Part shown: one piece after another, positions 8,815-19,444 of the stretch
Position numbering within the stretch: the first letter of the stretch is position 1
Layout: each line of letters opens with the position of its first letter
From: Clarkia xantiana subsp. parviflora
Lineage: Eukaryota; Streptophyta; Magnoliopsida; Myrtales; Onagraceae
Assembly (NCBI GenBank): GCA_036873135.1
Contig: JAPTYO010000002.1
Location: forward strand, 48,165,452 to 48,229,451
Length of the DNA: 64,000 nucleotides
Direction of reading: 5' to 3'
Made by a program: the position numbers and the translations under genes
Notes under the pieces: generated by a model
Databases searched by the model: none
What the model was told of the DNA's origin: nothing
What the model saw: only the letters and a program-made list of their open reading frames with translations

Positions 8815-11551
8815 ATGTCTGGTAAGACTTCTTTCCCTGATGTTAGTGTAGCCTTTCCTTCATCTTCGATTAGTTTGCTTGCAATTTTCCGAAAAACCCA
8901 ATACGCCTTTCCTTGCCATGGCTGATTTTCAGACAGCGGATCCAGTTCCGAGGGGAGGAAACCCTTCACTTTCGATCATGCTCCCAACGAGATCTCGGTG
9001 ACTGCCTACGACGCAGCTCTCCGAGAAGGATGTATTACCCAGACCTGGGAGCCTCGTCTCCCTTATTCTCGCCACCGTGCCTCGGGTGACCCTGTGGTTA
9101 CTCGTCCCGAGGAGGGGGAGATATTTGTCTCTACGGGACAGATATCGGCAGGGATCCGATTCCCCTTCTGCGGGAACTTGGTTGAGATGTGCAGCCACTA
9201 CAAGACGCATCCAACTACTTTCTCCCCACACGCCATCCGCGTGTGGAATGCTTTCCAGGTGCTCTGCTTCCGCCAGAAGTGGGTCTACAGCCTCCAACTC
9301 TTCAGAACTTTCTACGGGATGAAGTGCAACGAGGCTGGGGTTTGTGCCTTCTATCCTCGGATGCCCAAGTGGAACAAGGCACAACTCGCACTGTACAGCT
9401 GGACCAGCGACACCTGGAAGGTTGTCAAGGGTCGGGGACTCCTAGTCGACACGGGGTCTGATAATAGCGGGTGGAAGAGGAGCTACTTCTTCATCAAGAA
9501 CTCTTCGATCTCCTGGCCCCGATGGGAGGTGGAAGCGGATTCTCCTCCCGCTTATCACACCTACTCTGATGAAGACTTCCAGACCCTCCATCTTATCCAG
9601 CTTTACCGTTGGGGGAGTCCTATACTCCCCTCGATGCTAACTCTTTAACGGAGCGGGACCTGGTGAAGGCCGGGATCCGACTCCTCGACATAATCTCTGG
9701 GGGTCAACTCTTCGACGGCCCCTCCAATATGGTTCCTTGGGTAATGTTTCTAATCTCTGTTTTCCATTTGTTTGCAGCTAAGAAGGTATCCGTGCTGACC
9801 AATCTCATCCTTAAGCAGGGGGAGACCGACGCTGTCCAACGCCCCGCGCGGAAGAGGAAGTCAACGAAGAAGGCTGCTGCTCCGTCGGGATCTCCCTCCG
9901 CGGAGAGGACAAAGCGGAGCCGCGTGGAGGTGGACAAACTCTTCGATGTCCAGAATGCTGAAGAAGGTAAACAGCTCCGCCTAGCTATTAAATCATACAG
10001 GAAGCAAGTTCCTAAAGATCTGATCCCTTCGACCATGGAGGCCCGCATCGAAGAGGTTAAACGTGTCCTCCGAGGGGAAACTCCCCGCATCCTCAAGGCG
10101 GGCTAGTACAACTTCCACGGGAAAGACCAATACGTTTCTCGGCGCGTCGTTTGGTGTAAGGACCCTGACCAACTTCCTGACTATATTTCTGAAGCATCTC
10201 GTCCTCTAGGTGCAGGTCACTCGGGAACTCTGTCGGGTGCTGGAGCTTCAGCGGGGGCACCACTTTCAGCAGGGGCGCCTCCTTCAGCAGGAGCACCACC
10301 TTTCGGGGCTGGAGAAACCCCGACCGGCGATCAATTTCGTCGGGTGGAAAATATGGACTCCTCCGAGGAGACAGATGAGGGCGGCTCCCTGATTCATCGT
10401 CGGAGGACGGGGCAGTCCCCACTGAAACCAACTTCCAAGGGGTTGCCCCCTTCACCTTCTTCACAACAGCGACAGCCGTCGCCCATTCACAATTTCACCT
10501 CCTCTCCGACCCAGGGCGAGTCGGAGGTGCGCCCCTCCACGACTCGAGTCGGTCCTTCCCCTCTCCCCCTGGACGGGAGCTTCTACAAGGTTTATGACCA
10601 CAGCAAAAAAGAGGCTTCCTGGACCCCGATCCAAACGCTGCAAGGGGTCCAGCTCCGACAGGGTGACACATACCCAGAGCTGGCTGCGCATCTGCTGGCA
10701 GGCTCAATCCTGCCCTCTCTGAGGTTTCCAATTTCCTTGGATCGGGAGGGCATCCGCCGGGATGTTCAACAAATGTCTATCTGTCGGATAGAGGTAAGAC
10801 TCTTATTTTTCTCTAAGGCAAGTTGCTCAAATGCTAACACTTCTCTTCTTTCCTTCGCAGGAGATGGCGGACATCAACCGCTGCTTCGGGTACATCTTCG
10901 CCTTCGAGGAGGCCCTGGAGCAGGAGCGGGCAAAGGGGGCTCCCGCGGTCATAGCCAACCTTGAGGAGGATCTCGCTGCCTCCGAGTCTTTCGAGGGGAA
11001 AACTGGCCAAGGAGCAGGCCATCCTCGACCAAAAGACTCGGGACCTCCAAAAGCAGGTTCGTGACTTCGAGGGGCTACTGAAGCGGGAGCGGCAAAAGCG
11101 ACAAAAGGATGCAGAGGCTCGGGACAAAGTTGTCCTTGAGAAGAAGGCTCTGGAGGAGCAAATTGCTGAGGTTCCTGCGCAGCAAGTCGCGGCTGAGACC
11201 AAGGGCCGGGAAGATTATCGGGGGTCCGAGGACTTCCAAACTGATGCGGTGAAATTCTGCACTGCGGAGGTGGAGAACACCCTCTTCAACGCAGTCGAGG
11301 AGCTCCATCTGGAGTATGGCGACGCCATCAACTTCGACAAGTCTGCGTCTCTCGCTCCCTTCACGAAGAAGCACTTCGCCCTCTCGGAGGAGAGTGATGA
11401 GGGGAAAACTCCCGCGGGTGCTGAAGACATGGCGGAGCCTCCAAGTGCCGATGCCCCGATAATCGACCCTCCAGCAGCTGAACCCATGGAGCCTTCTGCC
11501 ACAGATCTCGTGGATCCTGCTCCCGCTAACGCCAACAAGGACCAAGCTTAA
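8815..11551 (+). pseudogene. Antisense four-exon gene of TE-C (Transposase_28-like, coiled coil)
   Basis: Spliced gene opposite to gag-pol. Exons: 8815-8821 (ATGTCTG), 8933-9740, 9819-10793, 10861-11551. Introns are 111, 78 and 67 nt, with GT..AG ends and branch-like CTGAC or CTAAC. Exon 2 holds a block starting STGQISAGIRFPFC and a later SYFFIKNSS...WPRWEVEAD, resembling the plant 'putative gypsy type transposon' family. Exon 3 starts with GETDAVQRPARKRKS, a basic nuclear-signal-like stretch, followed by a Ser/Pro/Ala-rich linker. Exon 4 is a Glu/Lys/Gln coiled coil. The implied product is about 826 aa. Disabled by a 1-base loss near 9613, a TAG at 10105-10107 and a 1-base gain near 11000. 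The function is unknown. Confidence 0.75.
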
Positions 11552-11639
11552 ATGCTCTATCTTTATAGTCCTTGTATTTTTCCTCTTCTTGTAATGCATC
11601 CTCGGGACTTTGAGCCCTCATCAATATCAAACTATCTTA

Positions 11640-12150
11640 GTTCCGATTTTCCATTGCACTTCTCAAAGCGACTTAACTATACCACTTAAGGCGAAACCTC
11701 GCCACTTAAGATATTTCAACACATCACTTAAGACGATTTAGCCCACACCACTTAAGGCGATTTAATCGTGCCAACTAATGCAATTCAATCCGCATCACTT
11801 AAGACGACTTAACCACTTGCACCACTTAAGGCGACTTCGCAACACTTAGAATAAATCCAAGAACCATGCATCACTTAAGACGACTTAATCTCGTGCACCA
11901 CTTAAGGCGACTTTTCCTCGCGCACCACTTAAGGCGACTTTTACTCATGCACCACTTAAGGCGACTCAACAACACTTAGAATAAATCTAAGAATAATCTG
12001 ATCGGAAGTAACCTCTTTATTTATTGATGGCACAAAATCTGCTTACATCGAATCAAACGATAAATAACTTACACCACTTAAGGCGATTTTACATCGGGCA
12101 CCACTTAAGGCGACTTTTCATCGGGCACCACTTAAGGCGACTTTTCATCA
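11640..12150. repeat. CACTTAAGGCGA tandem-repeat spacer between convergent genes in TE-C
   Basis: About 500 bp of degenerate 22-30-bp units centred on CACCACTTAAGGCGACTT, with the palindrome CTTAAG in most units. It separates the end of the antisense gene (11551, plus) from the end of pol (12148, minus). TE-F has the same repeat type at the same place, and TE-G a different 50-bp repeat. Confidence 0.85.
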
Positions 12151-13486
12151 AGCATGACATTTCTTCAAGTGTTCGCCACTGAAAGAATGCTTCAATACTC
12201 TGCCATCGAGGTCTTCCAACTTGTACGCATTTAGAGCTGGCATCCCCACGACCTTATAAGGTCCTTCCCATTTTGGTGACATCTTGTTTATCCGATCCAA
12301 AAGGGTGAACTCGTTCCGACGCCAGACCAGCTCCCCGACGAAGAACTGTCGGGACTTAACTCGCCGATTGTAATATCTGGCCGTCGCCAAACGCATTCGA
12401 GCCTGGACTTCATCGGCTTCCCGCCACTTTTCCTCGAGCAAGTCCAATTCCAGACATCAATTTCATCATTCGTCAAGGGCTCGTAGTACCTCGTCCGATG
12501 GGACGCCACAGCTATTTCCACGGGAGAAACGGCCTCCGTGCCATAAACAAGGCCAAACGGAGTCTCCCCAGTTGATCGTTTGGGTGTCGTTCTAACAGCC
12601 CAAAGCACGTTTTCCAGCTCGTTAAGTCATTTGCCCTTCAAGGCATAGACCCTTTTCTTCAGGCCATCCATCACGATTTTATTGGCTGATTCCACCTGGC
12701 CATTAGTCTGAGCATGATGGACAGAGGCTGTCCGATGCTCGATATTCAACTCCTCCAGATACTCCTTCACTTGAGCCCCGTTAAACGGTGGACCATTATC
12801 GCTGATCAACACCTTAGAATCCCGTATCTGGATATAATATGGGTCTGGAGAAACTTGACAATTTGGTTCCTCATCGTCTTGGCCAATGCCTTAGCTTCTA
12901 TCCATTTCGAAAAATAATCGATAGCCACAAGCAAATACTTACACTGACCTTGTGCCTGCGGAAGAGGTCCCACCAAGTCGATACCCCACTGCGCGAAGGG
13001 CCAAGCACTCTTGATGGACATCAGATTAGCAGCCGGAGCCACGATATTCGGGGCGTACCTCTGGCACGCGTCACAGGATCGGACTAACACCGTCGCCTCC
13101 TTGCTCATCGAAGGCCAGTAATAGCCCAAATTCAGCACTTTCCTCGTAATGGATCGGGCCCCTTCACCTCCCTAAGGATCCGATTTGTGTCGGGCTCGGC
13201 CACACATTTCAAGTAAGGAGTCGAGAACCACCCCTTTATACAGCTGATTGTCCACCACCACATAATTAACCGCGATCCGACGTATCCTGTCAGCTAGTAC
13301 TCCATCATCAGGGACTGCCCCCGTAGTCAGATACACGACTATCGGGGTCATCCAAGTGGGTTCCTCCTCCGACCCTGCTTCAATGGCACACACCTCCGAT
13401 GGGTTGGTGGTCGATAAGATCACCTTCTCCAAGAAGTGCACCTTCCGATTTTCCTCTAGGGGTGCCCCCAAGGCAAATTTGCTCAA
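12148..13486 (-). pseudogene. Integrase of TE-C, fragmented
   Basis: Five minus-strand frames (13172-13486, 12806-13138, 12627-12812, 12288-12608, 12148-12447) together cover a Ty3/gypsy integrase. Recognisable are the zinc-finger half CDACQRYA, the catalytic-core start WGIDLVGPLP, LISDNGPPFNG, the QTNGQVESANKIV block with the catalytic Glu, and the C-terminal GPYKVVGMPALNAYKLEDLDG ending EHLKKCHA. No chromodomain is present. The enzyme would insert cDNA into the host genome. At least four frame breaks, and loss of the sequence joining the zinc-finger parts near 13140-13172, make it inactive. Confidence 0.85.
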
Positions 13487-14451
13487 GGCATCCGCTTCTG
13501 CGTTTTCCTACCTCGGGATCGCCTCGATGTCGAAACTTTTGAAGCTCCCCTTCAAGACTTGCACCTCGCGAAGGTACTTTCTCATCATCGGGCTCTTTGC
13601 CTCATATCGTCCTTGGACTTGATTCACAATCAGGACCGCGCGCATTTCACTCTTAAGTGACCAACTCTCGTACCTTTGGCAATTTTGAGGCCTGTGATAA
13701 GAGCCGCATACTCAGCTTTGTTGTTCGTGTCCCTAAACGTTAAGGCCAAAGCATACCGAAGGGACTCACCCCCGCCTGGTGGTATCAATACGAACCCTGC
13801 TCCTGATCCGTCTGAACTCGAGGAGCCATCCGTGTACATTTTCCAAGTATTTTCCTTATTTGGCTGTTCTGATTGCTCTACCATTTCTGGTTGCTCTGCT
13901 ATCGGGGCCTCCATGGTTGCCCCCTCTACAGGGCCCGCTTCTTTCAGATCGGGGGCTGTAGACTCTGCTATGAAATCCGCCAACGCCTAGCCCTTAATAG
14001 CCGTTCTCGGAGCAAAGTGAATGCGGAACTCACTAAGCTCGACTGCCCATTTCACCAATTTCCCCGACGCATCAGGTCGGTTCAAAATATGCTTCAGAGG
14101 TTGATTCGTCAACACAGTAATCTCATGCGCATGGAAGTAAGGCCTTAGTTTCCGAGCAGTAACGATCAACGCAAAAAGATACTTCTCAACGGCGGGAGAA
14201 TTTATTTCAGATTTGGCAAACGCCTTGCATACATAATACACGGGGACTTGATTAACCTCGACAATCTTCACTAACACAGAGCTAATAGCAAACTCAGAAA
14301 CAGCCAAATATAGATAGAGCAGCTCGCCTGGGATCGGTTTCGCCAACGACGGGAGGGTGCGAAGGTGCCGCTTGAGTGCCTGGTACGCCTCTTCACACTT
14401 GGCAGTCCACTCAAACTTCTTGTTGGCCCTCAACACTTCAAAAAATGGCAT
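13487..14451 (-). pseudogene. RT thumb/connection and RNase H of TE-C
   Basis: 13987-14451 begins MPFFEVLRANKKFEW and covers the RT connection, including YYVCKAFAKSEINSP and KLRPYFHAHEITVLTN. 13630-13983 is the RNase H domain: WKMYTDGSSSSDGSGAGF, with the first catalytic Asp, and NKAEYAALITGL, where TE-G has NEAEYEALITGL. The Glu in the second site is therefore changed to Lys at one position. The chain breaks near 13630 and 13500. RNase H would degrade the RNA strand of the RNA-DNA hybrid in the particle. Confidence 0.8.
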
Positions 14452-14454
14452 AGA

Positions 14455-16788
14455 TCAGTCACTTGCCTTGGATAGGAAGCGATTCATTGCAGCTAGTCGG
14501 CCATTCAGCACTTGCACCTCCCGATGATTTATCGGAGACTGCATCTCCTCGATTGCCCTCAGCTTCTCGGAGTTCACCTCAATTCCTCTTTGGCTTACCA
14601 TAAAGCCCAAAAACTTTCCGGAGTGCACTCCGAAGGCGCACTTGATCGGGTTCAAGCGAACCTGATGAAGCCTCATCCGCTCAAACGCCGTAGCTAGGTT
14701 GTGAACATGATGATCCTCGGCCTGTCGGGACTTCATCAGCATATCGTCCACGTAAGCCTCCATGGTTTTCCCCAGCATGTCCCCGAACAGCTTGTTCACC
14801 ATCCTTTGATAAGTTGCCCCGGCATTGATCAATCCGAAGGGCATGACATCGTAGTGATAGATGTCGCTATCAGCATAAAAGGTAGTGTGGGGGGCATCCT
14901 CCTTAGCCATCTTGATCTGATTATAGCCCGAGTAAGCATTCATGAAGCTCAGTAATTCATGTCCCGACGTAGCGTCCACCAACAAGTCGATTCTCAGGAG
15001 CGGGTAACAATCCTTCGGGCAAGCCTTATTCAAATCGCGGAAATCAACGCACATCCGCCACTTCCCATTGCTCTTCTTCACCAGAACCGGGTTGGCAACC
15101 CAAGTCTGGAATCGGAGCTCCTTGATAAACCCAGCGTCGAGCAACCTGCCCACCTCCTGCTGGATCACGATCCTCTTGTCCGCGCCCATCGGACGCCTTT
15201 TCAGCGCGATAGGCTTGATCGCGGGATCAATCTTCAACTCGTGCTCAATCACATCGGGGCTGATTCCTGGCATGTCACTCGGGGACCAGGCAAACAGCTC
15301 CTTGAACTCCTTCAACAGCTCAATCAGTTCTCGGGCCCTCTCGTCGGACAAGGCGGACCCAATTTTCACCTTCCTCTGAGGTCCGTCAATCTCGACCTCC
15401 TTCAAATCCTCCATCGGGGCGAGACGCCTAAACTCCTCTCTGGGATCAGCATCAGTCTGGAGGATGGTCATAGCCTCCCGCCTTTTCCTTCGGGTGGCAT
15501 TAACATAGCACTTCCTGGAGGCCACCTGGTCGCCCTTGCCCTCCCCGACTCCATGGTCAGTCGGGAACTTCATCTTCTGGTGAACTGTCGAGGCAACAGC
15601 CATCAGCGGGTTGATGGTAGTTCTCCCAATAATCGCATTGTAGGTTCCCGCGGACTCAACCACCACGAAGTCCACATTTCTCCTCTCCGCTTTCCACCCG
15701 CTACCGAACTCCACTGGTAAGGTGATCATTCCCAGCGGATAGGAGGTAATACCAGAGAATCCAACCATCGGGAAGTTCACCTCCTTCAAATCCTTCTTCG
15801 TTTTCCCCATGGCCTCCAGCGCATCCATAAACAGAATATCGGAGGAGCTCCCTCCGTCGATCAAAATTCGCTTCATCTCGTACCCATCCACGTCCAGGGT
15901 CACGACCAAAGCGTCATCATGTGGAGTCTCTACTCCTATCAGGTCCTCCGCTGAAAAGGAAATCACCATCTCTTCCTTCGCGGTCCAGGATCGGGACCTC
16001 TTACCCAGCACCACTGCAGCGGAAATTCTAGAGGCATAGACCTCCTGAGAGGCTGTGGTGTCCCCTCCTGCGGCAAATCCTCCGTGAATCACATTGATGG
16101 TGCCCCGCTTCTCCTTACGGGCACCAGAAGACTCTGGCTCCGACTTCTTCTTCTTCGGGGACCGATCGCGGGATCGGGAACGGGACCGCGATCGAGATCG
16201 GGAGCGGGAACGACACCGCCTTTCAGCCACAAACTCCTTAAGCTTCCCCTTCTGGATCAACTTTTCGATTTCCTTCTTCAACTCCCGACAATGGTTAGTG
16301 TCGTGACCGCTAGCGCGGTGAAACTGACAATAACGATCGGTGCGGGATCCCAAAAACTCTCCTTCCTTCTTCGGGGGGTACCTGGAGATACCCTGTCGAT
16401 CCATCACCATCAACACCTCCGCCATGGAGCTATTGAGAGGAATATGGAAGTCCTCCCGCTTGTCCTTCCTCGGGGGACGTCTGTCCTCCCTTCGATCAAA
16501 ACGACCTCGACTCCGACTGCCTTCGGACTTATCCTTCCGCTTATGGTCGTCCAATGGCTTGAGCGACTGCTTCCCCCAATTCGACTTCGGAGGATCAAGC
16601 TCTCCGACAGCTATTTTCGACTCCTGCACGTCGATTTGCTGCTTCACTCTCTTCTGCAGTGCTTCCATATTCCACACAGCCTTCTCAGCCACGCTGTGCA
16701 TCAGGTCGGAACCATAGGGGGCTGTAAGGTTCCGAAGGAAGGTACGAATAGTCTCTCCCTCCGATATCTCCTCATCGATCTCAGCCAC
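14455..16788 (-). pseudogene. Gag C-terminus, RS region, protease and RT of TE-C
   Basis: One open minus-strand frame of 777 residues. In order: end of the Gag core (about 1-60), a zinc-knuckle variant YCQFHRASGHDTNHC (about 150), an Arg-Ser repeat region (about 195-215), NVIHGGFAAGG, protease with LIDGGSSSDILF (about 312), the linker GRTTINPL, and RT with KSNGKWRMCVDFRDLNKACP, FYADSDIYHYDVMPFGL and YVDDMLMKS. It ends at a TGA where TE-F and TE-G have CGA, a CpG transition, just before the thumb region that resumes at 14451. The RT motif set is complete, but MNAYSG replaces the usual MDAYSG, so a catalytic Asp is lost. Confidence 0.85.
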
Positions 16789-17707
16789 ACTGGTAGTGTA
16801 CCGCTGGTAATAATGCGCCAGCGATTCGTCGGGCCTCTACACCACCTGGGCGAGGACCTCACGCTCTTCAAGAGGCGTCGACGACCCTGGTACTGCTGGA
16901 TAAAGCGGTCGTGCATATCGGCCCAGCTGGAGATGCATCCTGGGGGCAGACTGAAGAACCACGTCAGGGCCCTCTCACCAAGTGTTCCTGGGAACAGCAC
17001 ACACACAATATCGTCATTCGGGGCCCTGCCTAGACAGGCCATGAGGAGCTTCTGGACGTGGCGAACTGGATCTCCTTTGCCATCATACTCCTTAATCGTG
17101 GGGATCCCCAACCCTGGCGGGGCGAGGGTGTCTATTAGTCGGGGAACAAAGGGATGAGTGGATCGATCCCTCAGTTCCGACATCATCGGATTCTGGTCCC
17201 CCATGCAGATGTTCACGATCTTCACCACCTGGTCGGGGGTGAAAGGACCATTAAGGGGAATGGTCCTATGCTGCACTGGTCCTGGCCATCGATCACAAAT
17301 CGCTCCGTCTGAGCGGGTTCCTTACCCTTGTCCTGGTTTCTGGGTCGGGTCTCCTGTGGATTCTGAACCTCCCTTGGCGGAGGCACCTCCTCCTGTCTCT
17401 TGGCAGCCTCTCTTCGCTCTAGGAGAGCCTCCATGGCCTCTAAGAACATCGGCATGGCATCTGCCACAGCCTTTGCCAGGTCCGCGTTCGGAGGAGCATC
17501 AGGAGCATCCTCCTCTCTATTCCCTTGGTGTCTAGCCGTATCCTCAGGAACTTCGTTGTGCCCCCCTGTTCGGAAAACCTCAGCAGGGAGATTTTGGTCC
17601 TCAGCACGCTCCGGTGGCGAATTCAGAGTTCCGGCCGGATGACGGGAACCACCAGATTGTCCTTGTCTTCTCTGCTTGCCAGCCGCCATTAAACGAGTAG
17701 AAGGCAT
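16789..17707 (-). pseudogene. Gag N-terminal part of TE-C
   Basis: Two overlapping minus-strand frames (17222-17707 and 16701-17276). The homologous start to TE-G is the inner Met of MAAGKQRRQGQ, 18 nt after the outer ATG at 17707. Blocks shared with TE-G are ADAMPMFLEAMEALLERREA, GPFTPDQVVKIV, GDQNPMMSELRDR, HPFVPRLIDTLAPPGLG and VRHVQKLLMACLG. The Gln in the last block is CAG, whereas TE-G has TAG there. Frame is lost near 17250 and again near 16850. Confidence 0.8.
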
Positions 17708-17732
17708 TTTCGGCTTTTCGTTACGTTTACCA

Positions 17733-17745
17733 CAGACGGCGCCAA
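17733..17745 (-). other. Primer binding site of TE-C
   Basis: Minus strand TTGGCGCCGTCTG, immediately inside the 5' LTR and identical in core to the site of TE-G. Confidence 0.75.
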
Positions 17746-18496
17746 TATTGGATCACGGTTAGAACTCCGGCACGGTCTTGACGGCGATCCGAACTCCTTC
17801 GCTCCACGTAATCCTGCAAGAGGGGATAGACCGGGCGGTGACCCAGAATCCCTCTCCGATGCTAGACAATCTCAATAAACTGGCAAGCGAGCGTATCAGT
17901 ATGTAAAAGGTATCCGATCTGAGGTAACTTCTGCCCTTTTATAGGCGAAGAGCTACCTCAGTTACCTGGTGAACCGCTGGGGCGGTTAGCCCACGATCCC
18001 GCTTATCTCGGCCACGATCCCGCCTATCTCGGCCACGATCTCGCCTATCTCAGCCACGCTCCGCGTATCTCGGCCACGATCCCGCCTATCTCAGCCACGA
18101 TCCCGCCTATATCAGCCATGATCTCGTCTATCTCGGCCATGCTCCGCGTATCTCGGCCTCAACCTCTGATAGCAACTCCCGACCAATATCGGGGACTCCA
18201 GAGTTATCTCATTGTGTCACCGCTCGGGGCCCCTCGTCATCGTGACAGGGCCAACATTCTCAGGGATTCATCATCGGGGCCTACTTAAAGGCATCTCATC
18301 GGGGCCTACTTAAAGGCATCTCATCGGGAGCGCCCAGCTCGCCTATCGGGACCGACGCTGTCGGGACCTTTCACCATCGGGACTCCTCTCATCGGGACCC
18401 TTTGCATTGGTCTTCTTGACCTCTTTTAGGGTCCAATGGGCCTATTCACCATTTACTCACCGTTAAAGGGCCTAACGGCCATATCGAAACCCATCA
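17746..18496 (-). repeat. 5' LTR of TE-C
   Basis: 751 bp, mutated start TATTGGATCACGG (TGTTGG in the partner LTR), end AACCCATCA. It lacks about 20 bp of the left LTR after GATGCT and has one more 21-bp minisatellite unit near 18080-18110. A minus-strand TATA box lies in CCTTTTATAGG at about 17935-17945. Confidence 0.9.
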
Positions 18497-18620
18497 TTTG
18501 GTTTTTTCAAGGTAGGGTGTATTTTGCGACCGCTACTTGGTTTTTCCAAGGTAGAGTACGTTTTGCGACTGCTACTTGGTATTTCCAAGTTAGAGTGCGT
18601 TTTGCAACCGCTATTGGAAG
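18497..18620. repeat. 39-bp array resumed after TE-C
   Basis: Three units of the TTTTCCAAGGTAG...CTACTTGG repeat, continuing the array at 7262-7534. Unique-looking sequence follows from 18620 to 18890 with no supportable gene. Confidence 0.75.
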
Positions 18621-18889
18621 GTTCTTATCTTCATCACCGTTCTTGGCATTCTTAACCCTCCGTTTCATTGCCTTCACCTCTTGATACAAGAATTGGCACG
18701 TTCTTCGCACTTAGTATTTCGATCGTGGGATTTTCCGAGCGATGGTTTTGTCTCCGCGGCTCGATGTTAAGGTTGCCCCCATAGTAGGCATACCATATGC
18801 TTCCACGAGTAGGGATTGACCTTTGCATTGTTCACATTTTATAACCTCCACATATGGAGTTATAACACTTCATATTCCTTCGTAGTCCG

Positions 18890-19169
18890 ATGAGTGGACA
18901 TGATAGTCGTTCAGCGATGCGTGGACATGATAGTCATTGTGTGGACATGATAGCAACTTTGCAATATGCAGACATGATAGCCGCTTCAAGAGGCGTGGGC
19001 ATGATAGCCACTTAGAAACATGTAGACATGATAGCCTCTTCGAGAGGCGTGACATGATAGCCACTTAGCAATATGCGTACATGATAGCCGCTTCAAGAGG
19101 CGTGGACATGATAGGAACTTAGAAATATGGGGACATGATAGCCGCTTCAAGAGGCGTGGACATGATAGT
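18890..19169. repeat. GACATGATAGC tandem array, left of TE-D
   Basis: About ten units of 25-29 bp, alternating GACATGATAGCCGCTTCAA and GACATGATAGCCACTTAG types. The array continues at 21777-21900 beyond TE-D. Confidence 0.8.
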
Positions 19170-19443
19170 TGTTTCGTCTAAACCCGCTTGGTCTAACGGA
19201 CTCGACTAATCTTCGCTTTGTTTGTTGTGCTCGGTCCTTCAACTCCACGCTCCTAACTTCAAGCTTGTCGTCCGGACCTGCACACAGGGGCAGTAACCAG
19301 CACGGGGGGGGGGGGGGGGTGCCGGTTGATACCTCTTCGATGCTAAAATTAGAATTTTAGAGAGAGAAACCTAGAGAGAAGTCAGAGCTCTTAAGCCAAT
19401 CTCCCGTGAATGTAAATTAAAATGGATGGCCTAGGCTCCCTAT
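19170..19443 (-). repeat. Truncated 3' LTR of TE-D
   Basis: Matches the first 270 bp of the 21124-21776 LTR up to the TATA region, where it breaks at CTCCCTATATTG. It contains a run of 16 G at 19304-19319 that the partner LTR lacks. Confidence 0.8.
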
Positions 19444-19444
19444 A

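Larger units (their letters stand above)
7535..18496 (-). mobile_element. TE-C: full-length Tat-lineage Ty3/gypsy element with antisense gene
   Basis: A 10,962-bp element on the minus strand. Order on the minus strand: 5' LTR (17746-18496), primer site, gag, protease, RT, RNase H, integrase (to 12148), tandem-repeat spacer (11640-12150), a spliced gene on the opposite strand (8815-11551), polypurine tract and 3' LTR (7535-8277). The flanking repeats read CATGG on the left and TTTGG on the right, where the uninterrupted array has CTTGG. This is consistent with a 5-bp target duplication carrying one change in each copy. The LTRs differ at some twenty positions plus indels, so TE-C is much older than TE-G. 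All its genes are broken. Confidence 0.9.

Noticed and set aside
9741..9777. A 37-38-nt intron ending at TTTGCAG (TE-C, TE-F) or CTTACAG (TE-G)
   Set aside because: It is too short for a plant intron and puts the next exon out of frame in all three copies. The next CAG downstream gives 73-79-nt introns, phase 0, with a CTGAC branch-like motif between, in all three.
14959..17157. Long plus-strand frames opposite the pol and gag of TE-C (14959-15720, 16084-17157) and TE-F (39142-39816)
   Set aside because: They mirror conserved coding sequence on the minus strand, have no start context or motifs, and show Leu/Arg/His-rich composition typical of shadow frames.
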